NCBI RefSeq assembly: GCF_040327995.1
Contig: NZ_JBEPIJ010000007.1
Coordinates: 62,001 to 126,000, forward strand
Direction: 5' to 3'
Length of the DNA stretch: 64,000 nucleotides
Source of the DNA: Solimonas thermocellulolyticum
Lineage (GTDB): Bacteria; Pseudomonadota; Gammaproteobacteria; Nevskiales; Nevskiaceae
Part shown: positions 59,804-64,000 of the stretch, piece by piece
How positions within the stretch are numbered: position 1 is the first letter of the stretch
Layout of the letters: the number at the start of each line of letters is the position of its first letter
The notes under the pieces: generated by a model
Databases searched by the model: none
What the model was told of the DNA's origin: nothing
Seen by the model: only the letters and a program-made list of their open reading frames with translations
Position numbers and translations under genes: made by a program

Positions 59804-60601
59804 TCATCCGCCCATGAGCTTCGCCATGCCGGCGCTGGACACGCTGGTGCCGCCCAGCGACCAGCCGCCGTCCACCGGAATCACTGCGCCGTTCACGTAC
59901 GACGCATACGGACTGGCGAGCCACAGGCAGCAGTTCGCGATGTCGTCCTTGGTGCCGAAGCGCCGGAGCGGGACCGACTCGGTGACGAGCTGGACCGCCT
60001 CCGGCGTCGGCGCCAGCCGCTTCATGCCCTCGGTGTCGGCGATCGGGCCTGGCACGACCGAGTTCACGCGCACGCCGGCCGGACCCCATTCGATCGCACC
60101 GACGCGCGTGAGCATGTCGACACCGGCTTTGGCGGCGCAGACGTGCATCTGGAATGCCATCGCGTTGTAGGCCTGCGGTGCGGAGATGTTGATGATGCTC
60201 GCGCCCGGCTTTTTGAGCAGCGCGAACGCCGCGCGCAGTACGTGGAAGCTGCCGACGAGGTCGATCTCGACAACCGAGCGGAATCCGTTCGAGGAAATGC
60301 CCAAGGCCGGCGCCGGGAAGTTGCCCGCGGCACCGGAGATCAGCACGTCGATGGCGCCGAACTGGTCGTGTGCCGCCTTGAGCGCGGCTTCGACGGCGGC
60401 GTAGTCGCGCACGTCGGCGGCAAAACCGGCGACCTCGCCGCCGTGACCTTTGAGTTCCCGAACGGCGTTGTCGACCTTGTCCTTTTTGCGCGACAGCACA
60501 CCGACGCGGGCACCGGCTTTCGCGAACGCATGGGCGATGCCCAGATTGATGCCGCTGGTGCCGCCGGCGACGAAGACGTGCTGGCCACTGAAATCGAACA
60601 T
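59804..60601 (-). CDS. SDR family oxidoreductase, 2,4-dienoyl-CoA reductase-like
   Basis: A 265-residue SDR. VFVAGGTSGINLGIAHAF is the cofactor motif; Arg-Lys-Lys after VGVLSRKKDK indicates NADPH. SGAAGNFPAPAL replaces the usual NNAG. In the active-site region the usual Tyr-x-x-x-Lys is absent: QAYNAMAFQMHVCAAKAGVD has Lys but Met/Gln/His before it, as in peroxisomal-type 2,4-dienoyl-CoA reductases. The C-terminal VNGAVIPVDGGWSLGG is typical. It would reduce dienoyl-CoA intermediates in unsaturated fatty acid oxidation. It lies 18 bases after the M14 peptidase gene and 10 before cstA. Confidence 0.85.
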   Translation of the reverse strand: MFDFSGQHVFVAGGTSGINLGIAHAFAKAGARVGVLSRKKDKVDNAVRELKGHGGEVAGFAADVRDYAAVEAALKAAHDQFGAIDVLISGAAGNFPAPALGISSNGFRSVVEIDLVGSFHVLRAAFALLKKPGASIINISAPQAYNAMAFQMHVCAAKAGVDMLTRVGAIEWGPAGVRVNSVVPGPIADTEGMKRLAPTPEAVQLVTESVPLRRFGTKDDIANCCLWLASPYASYVNGAVIPVDGGWSLGGTSVSSAGMAKLMGG

Positions 60602-60619
60602 GGGAAGTCTCCGGATGGG

Positions 60620-62851
60620 TCAAACGGTGGATGTGCCGCGGCGACGCAGCGCGATCAGTGCGGCGAGCAGGCCCAGCGCACCGAAAGCGCCGCCGCCACT
60701 ACCACCACCGTCGCCGGGCGTCGGTGAGCCATCGTCGATGATGCGCTGGCTGCGGTCGGCACCGCCGCGGTCGGTGTCGTCGCGGCCCTCGTCGTCTTCG
60801 TAGCCGGACCAGCCGGCGTCCCAGTCGACGAGCGTCGCCGGATTCGCATCGAGCGCCTGACCCGACAAGTCCTGCGCGTCGACGCGCAGGTTCAGACGCC
60901 GCGCGCCGCGCAGCGGCAGGCTCGCCGGCAGCGTGAAGTCGAGCGCGTAGGCGTCGTCGGCATAGCGTGTCGTGAGCCAGTTCTGTGCGTCGGTGCCCAG
61001 GTCTTCGCGAAAGCTCGCGCCGTCGGCAGACAAGCCCTCGATCGCGACCGAAGGCGCCAGCGGCGCGGTCTGACCGGCATAGGCAACGACCCGGTTCTGC
61101 GCATCGCGCACGCGCATCGGCTTGTCGAAGACCAGCCGAAGCCGATAGGCCGTGTCGGCGACCAGCGCTTCGGCGACCTCGGTTTGCAGCACACGGCCAT
61201 GGCTTTGCACCTGCCAGCGTGCCGAGTAGACGAGGCGAGCGCCGTCGAGTTCGCGGATCTCGGCTTCGATCAGCGTCGGCGGTCCGGCCATGCGATACAG
61301 GCCCAGCGTCAATGCATCGGCGAGCTCGCGGCGCACGCGCGCGATCTCGCTTTGCGGCAGGATGAAGCCGTCGTGGTGATAGCCGAAGCCGCCATAAGTG
61401 GTGCCGCCCTCGCGTGTCGTCGGTTCGATCTCGAGCGTATACGCCGGAATCTGAAGGCCATAGCCGAAGACCTCGTCGGTACTGCCGATGCCGACACCGG
61501 GCGGCGTGGCGTCGTAGGGATAGCGGTTGCTGCCGCGGCCGGTCGCACCGCTCATGCGCGGCACCAGCGCCGCAGTGATCGCGTCGCGACGTGCGGCACC
61601 GGTGTTGACGCCGAAGAACACGCGGCCGAAGGAGTGCACGTCGACGTACAAGCGCAGCCGCTCGCGCGGCGCGAGATCGGCGGCCGCGTACAAGGCCAGC
61701 GTCTCCGGCTCGGATGCCGGTGCAGGGCCGTGATAGACGATCGACAGCGGGTCGCCGCTGTTGTTGATGCCGGAGGCGAAGAACGGCGAGTCCGCGTTGC
61801 GGTTCAGGTCGACGCCGTTCATGCAGCCGGATGCCGGCATCGGGCAGGCATCGGCGTCCACATCGCGCAGATTCTTGCGCCGCAGGCGACCGTCGCGCGG
61901 GTAGTGCGCGTACTCCGGTGGCTGGCCGGCAGGGATCGGATCGCCGGCTTCGCTTTCGAGGGTCACGGACGGCGTGCGCTGCGTGTGCACGAAGCCATCG
62001 ACGTTGAGCACCGGCACGACGACCAGATTCACGTGGTCGAGCAGGTAGCGATACAAGCCGCCGTCGTCGGCACGTTCGGCGAAGCGTTCGATCAGGCCGA
62101 CGACGACCTCGGGGCTGGCCCATTCGCGCGCGTGGATGGTGCCGTTGATCAGCGCCGCCGACTCCGGCGTGCCGGTCGGCGTCGTGTCGTCGGCATCGCC
62201 AAGCGTCCACGCGACGATGTCGCGCTGCTCGCGGCTGCGGCCGACGAGGTTCGAGCGCAGGTCGGGATTGCCTGCGGCCAGCATCGCCAGCCGCGTCTGC
62301 AGCGCAGCATAGCTGCGAAAGCCGTCGCCCGGCTGCGGGTCGTCGCGCACGGTCGGCACCGGATAACCGAGCGGCACGCGGTTCTCACCGAACTCATCCT
62401 CGGTGAGGACGAGGACGCCCGGCGCGGGGCTGGGCGCCGGCGCGCTCTTATGCGCCGGCCGATCCCAGCGGCGCAGCAGCGCGCGCGCGGCGCCGGCGAT
62501 CGGGTATGCGGGGCGCCTCATGCCGCGCTGTTCGGGGTCGACCGGATCGGTGAGCGTGCGTGACACGTAGTCACGCAAGCCGGTCACGGCCGCGCGCGTC
62601 TGCGGATGCGGTGTGCGCACCTCGCGCAGCCGGATCAGCAGTTGCAGCATCCGCGCCTCGGCGGCGAGTGCATCGCGCGCGCTCGCCGCCTGCGCGCGCT
62701 GTAGGCCAGCGACGATCGAAAGCTCGTCGGCGTAGGCCTTGGCCTCGACGGCGGCCGCGCGCATCGCAGTGTCGATCTCGGCAGGCGTCGCGTCGTGCGC
62801 CTGCGCCGCAGACGCGGCGATCAGCAGCAGCGCGGCGCTCGCAGTGTGCAT
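60620..62851 (-). CDS. M14 zinc carboxypeptidase with GlyGly-CTERM sorting signal
   Basis: A 743-residue secreted metallocarboxypeptidase. A signal peptide (MHTASAALLLIAASAAQAHD) precedes a pro-like region. The catalytic domain has zinc ligands His240 and Glu243 (TIHAREWASPE), His406 (YVDVHSFG), the substrate-binding NRNAD block (GVDLNRNAD) and general base Glu474 (YTLEIEP). A C-terminal beta domain follows. The tail is a Gly-rich linker (GDGGGSGGGAFG), a hydrophobic helix (ALGLLAALIALRRR) and an Arg cluster, the GlyGly-CTERM signal processed by rhombosortase. The ATG at 62851 overlaps the pdxH stop (TGATG). No rhombosortase gene is in the window. Confidence 0.9.
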   Translation of the reverse strand: MHTASAALLLIAASAAQAHDATPAEIDTAMRAAAVEAKAYADELSIVAGLQRAQAASARDALAAEARMLQLLIRLREVRTPHPQTRAAVTGLRDYVSRTLTDPVDPEQRGMRRPAYPIAGAARALLRRWDRPAHKSAPAPSPAPGVLVLTEDEFGENRVPLGYPVPTVRDDPQPGDGFRSYAALQTRLAMLAAGNPDLRSNLVGRSREQRDIVAWTLGDADDTTPTGTPESAALINGTIHAREWASPEVVVGLIERFAERADDGGLYRYLLDHVNLVVVPVLNVDGFVHTQRTPSVTLESEAGDPIPAGQPPEYAHYPRDGRLRRKNLRDVDADACPMPASGCMNGVDLNRNADSPFFASGINNSGDPLSIVYHGPAPASEPETLALYAAADLAPRERLRLYVDVHSFGRVFFGVNTGAARRDAITAALVPRMSGATGRGSNRYPYDATPPGVGIGSTDEVFGYGLQIPAYTLEIEPTTREGGTTYGGFGYHHDGFILPQSEIARVRRELADALTLGLYRMAGPPTLIEAEIRELDGARLVYSARWQVQSHGRVLQTEVAEALVADTAYRLRLVFDKPMRVRDAQNRVVAYAGQTAPLAPSVAIEGLSADGASFREDLGTDAQNWLTTRYADDAYALDFTLPASLPLRGARRLNLRVDAQDLSGQALDANPATLVDWDAGWSGYEDDEGRDDTDRGGADRSQRIIDDGSPTPGDGGGSGGGAFGALGLLAALIALRRRGTSTV

Positions 62852-63471
62852 CACGGCTCCAGGCGGTCGATGCGCCAGCCGTCGCCGGCTCTTTGGTAGC
62901 ACAAACGGTCGTGCAGACGGCCGCTGCGGCCCTGCCAGAACTCGACGCACTGCGGCGTCACGCCGTAACCGCCCCAGTGCTCCGGATAGGGCACATCGGC
63001 GCCGGCAAGGCGTGCGACGGTCTCGTCGTAACGCCGATCGAGCGTTGCGCGGTCGGCGACGATCGCGCTCTGTCGCGAGATCAGCGCGCCGATCTGCGAC
63101 TCGCGCGGCCGTGTGTAGAAGTAGCGCCGCGCGACCTCGACCGGCAGCCGCTGCGCCATGCCCTCGACGCGCACCTGGCGTTCGAGCCTGTCCCACCAGA
63201 ACACCAACGCAACCCTGGGATTGGCTGCCAGCTCACGGCCCTTGCGGCTTTCGTGGTTGGTGTAGAAGGTCAGCGCGCCGTTGTGCACGCCCTTGAACAG
63301 CACCATGCGCGCCGAAGGCCGGCCCTGCGCGTCGACCGTCGCCAGGGTCATCGCCGTCGGCTCGATCATGCCGGCGGCCTGGGCATCGCCGAGCCAGCGG
63401 TCGAGCTGGATCAAGGGATCGGCGGCCAGCGCCGCTTCCAGCAGCGGCGGGTTCTTGGTGTATTGCGCCAT
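62851..63471 (-). CDS. pdxH: Pyridoxamine 5'-phosphate oxidase PdxH
   Basis: A 206-residue FMN-dependent oxidase that converts pyridoxine or pyridoxamine 5'-phosphate to pyridoxal 5'-phosphate. FMN and substrate blocks are RPSARMVLFKGV, LTFYTNHESRKGRELAAN, VALVFWWDRLERQVRVEG, RPRESQIGALISRQS and the C-terminal EFWQGRSGRLHDRL. Length is close to E. coli PdxH (218). I chose the ATG at 63471 (MAQYTKNPP); longer in-frame starts would run into the divergent reductase promoter region. Its stop overlaps the peptidase ATG by one base, so it heads a four-gene minus-strand run. It is divergent from the YhdH-type gene. Confidence 0.95.
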   Translation of the reverse strand: MAQYTKNPPLLEAALAADPLIQLDRWLGDAQAAGMIEPTAMTLATVDAQGRPSARMVLFKGVHNGALTFYTNHESRKGRELAANPRVALVFWWDRLERQVRVEGMAQRLPVEVARRYFYTRPRESQIGALISRQSAIVADRATLDRRYDETVARLAGADVPYPEHWGGYGVTPQCVEFWQGRSGRLHDRLCYQRAGDGWRIDRLEP

Positions 63472-63559
63472 GACGGACCGAAACGAATGCGCGAAACTGC
63501 GGATCCGCATTGTGGCGCCGCCGCGTGCGAAAGCGAAACCCACCCGAACAGGAGAGCCC

Positions 63560-64000
63560 ATGTCCCGCTTCAAGGCCCTGCGCGTGTATCAACACGACAA
63601 GACCACCGCCGCGCGCATCGAAACCATCGCTCTGGACGACCTCGGCGCCGGCGAGGTGGTGATCCGCGTCGCCTTCAGCGGTATCAACTACAAGGACGCG
63701 CTCGCGGTCACCGGCAAGGGGCGAATCCTCAAGACCTATCCCAAGGTGCCGGGCATCGATCTCGCCGGCGTCGTCGAGCACAGCGAGCACGCGCAGTTCA
63801 AGCCCGGCGACCAAGTGCTGGTCACCGGCTGCAACATCGGCGAGGTGCGCGATGGTGGCTACGCCGAGTTCGCACGCCTGCCGGCCGAGATCCTGGTGCC
63901 GCTGCCGCAGGGCTTGTCGCTGCGTGAGGCGATGGCGATCGGCACCGCCGGCTTTACCGCGGCGATGGCACTCAAGCGCATGCTGGAGAATCATCAGACG
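63560..64000 (+). CDS. YhdH/AcuI-type NADPH-dependent acryloyl-CoA/quinone reductase (N-terminal part)
   Basis: The first 147 codons of a medium-chain reductase of the YhdH/AcuI group, cut by the right edge; the family is about 325-330 residues. MSRFKALRVYQHDKTTAARI is followed by FSGINYKDALAVTGKGRILK, PKVPGIDLAGVVE, the YhdH-typical GCNIGEVRDGGYAEFARLPA and AIGTAGFTAAMALKRML. AcuI/YhdH enzymes reduce acryloyl-CoA to propionyl-CoA. An AGGAGA ribosome site lies 5-8 bases before the ATG. Cofactor-binding and catalytic C-terminal regions are not visible. Confidence 0.9.
   Translation, partial: MSRFKALRVYQHDKTTAARIETIALDDLGAGEVVIRVAFSGINYKDALAVTGKGRILKTYPKVPGIDLAGVVEHSEHAQFKPGDQVLVTGCNIGEVRDGGYAEFARLPAEILVPLPQGLSLREAMAIGTAGFTAAMALKRMLENHQT

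Overview
The window is strongly GC-rich, densely coded chromosomal DNA. No gap between genes exceeds about 300 bases, and I see no rRNA, tRNA, insertion sequence, phage or CRISPR array. A PlsB-type acyltransferase, the YdbH/YdbL envelope pair, a long FadE, PpnN, PdxH, CstA and a GlyGly-CTERM protease point to a Gammaproteobacterium. The acyl-CoA dehydrogenase-rich content fits the Nevskiales/Solimonadaceae-Xanthomonadales side, but that placement is inference. Many starts are GTG.

Region 1 (1-9543) is mostly housekeeping and envelope. It holds the N-terminal part of plsB, a DUF4112 membrane protein, a POT peptide permease followed 19 bases later by an M2 (ACE-type) peptidyl-dipeptidase lipoprotein, a ydbH-ydbL pair without ynbE, and a cNMP-binding/patatin protein.

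Region 2 (9520-36726) is a large cell-surface polysaccharide locus. A minus-strand operon starts at a good promoter near 16600. It encodes a secreted Pro-Thr repeat protein, an outer-membrane beta-barrel, a Wza-type exporter, a fused Wzc/BY-kinase, a small unknown protein and an O-antigen-ligase-like polymerase. Beyond it lie three family 2 glycosyltransferases, three methyltransferases, a 2-oxoglutarate oxygenase, three MBOAT/SGNH O-acylation pairs, a second Wzy-like protein, a Wzx-type flippase, two sulfotransferases and an OafA-type acyltransferase. The predicted product is a heavily acylated, methylated and possibly sulfated glycan. No priming phosphoglycosyltransferase and no nucleotide-sugar genes are in the window.

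Region 3 (36730-49676) has an OmpA-family protein, a prolyl oligopeptidase, and a fatty-acid oxidation block. That block is a TetR regulator translationally coupled to FadE, a convergent FadB-type bifunctional enzyme, and a paired large/small-subunit acyl-CoA dehydrogenase. PpnN follows.

Region 4 (49677-64000) holds a MAPEG protein, then a six-gene minus-strand operon read divergently from a LysR regulator. The operon is SDR, quinone oxidoreductase, APH-type kinase, ACAD11-like dehydrogenase, CurA/PTGR-like reductase and MFS transporter. Its contents suggest catabolism of 4-hydroxyacyl or lipid-aldehyde compounds. A second minus-strand run (pdxH, M14 carboxypeptidase with GlyGly-CTERM, dienoyl-CoA-reductase-like SDR, cstA) and a partial yhdH/acuI-type reductase end the window.
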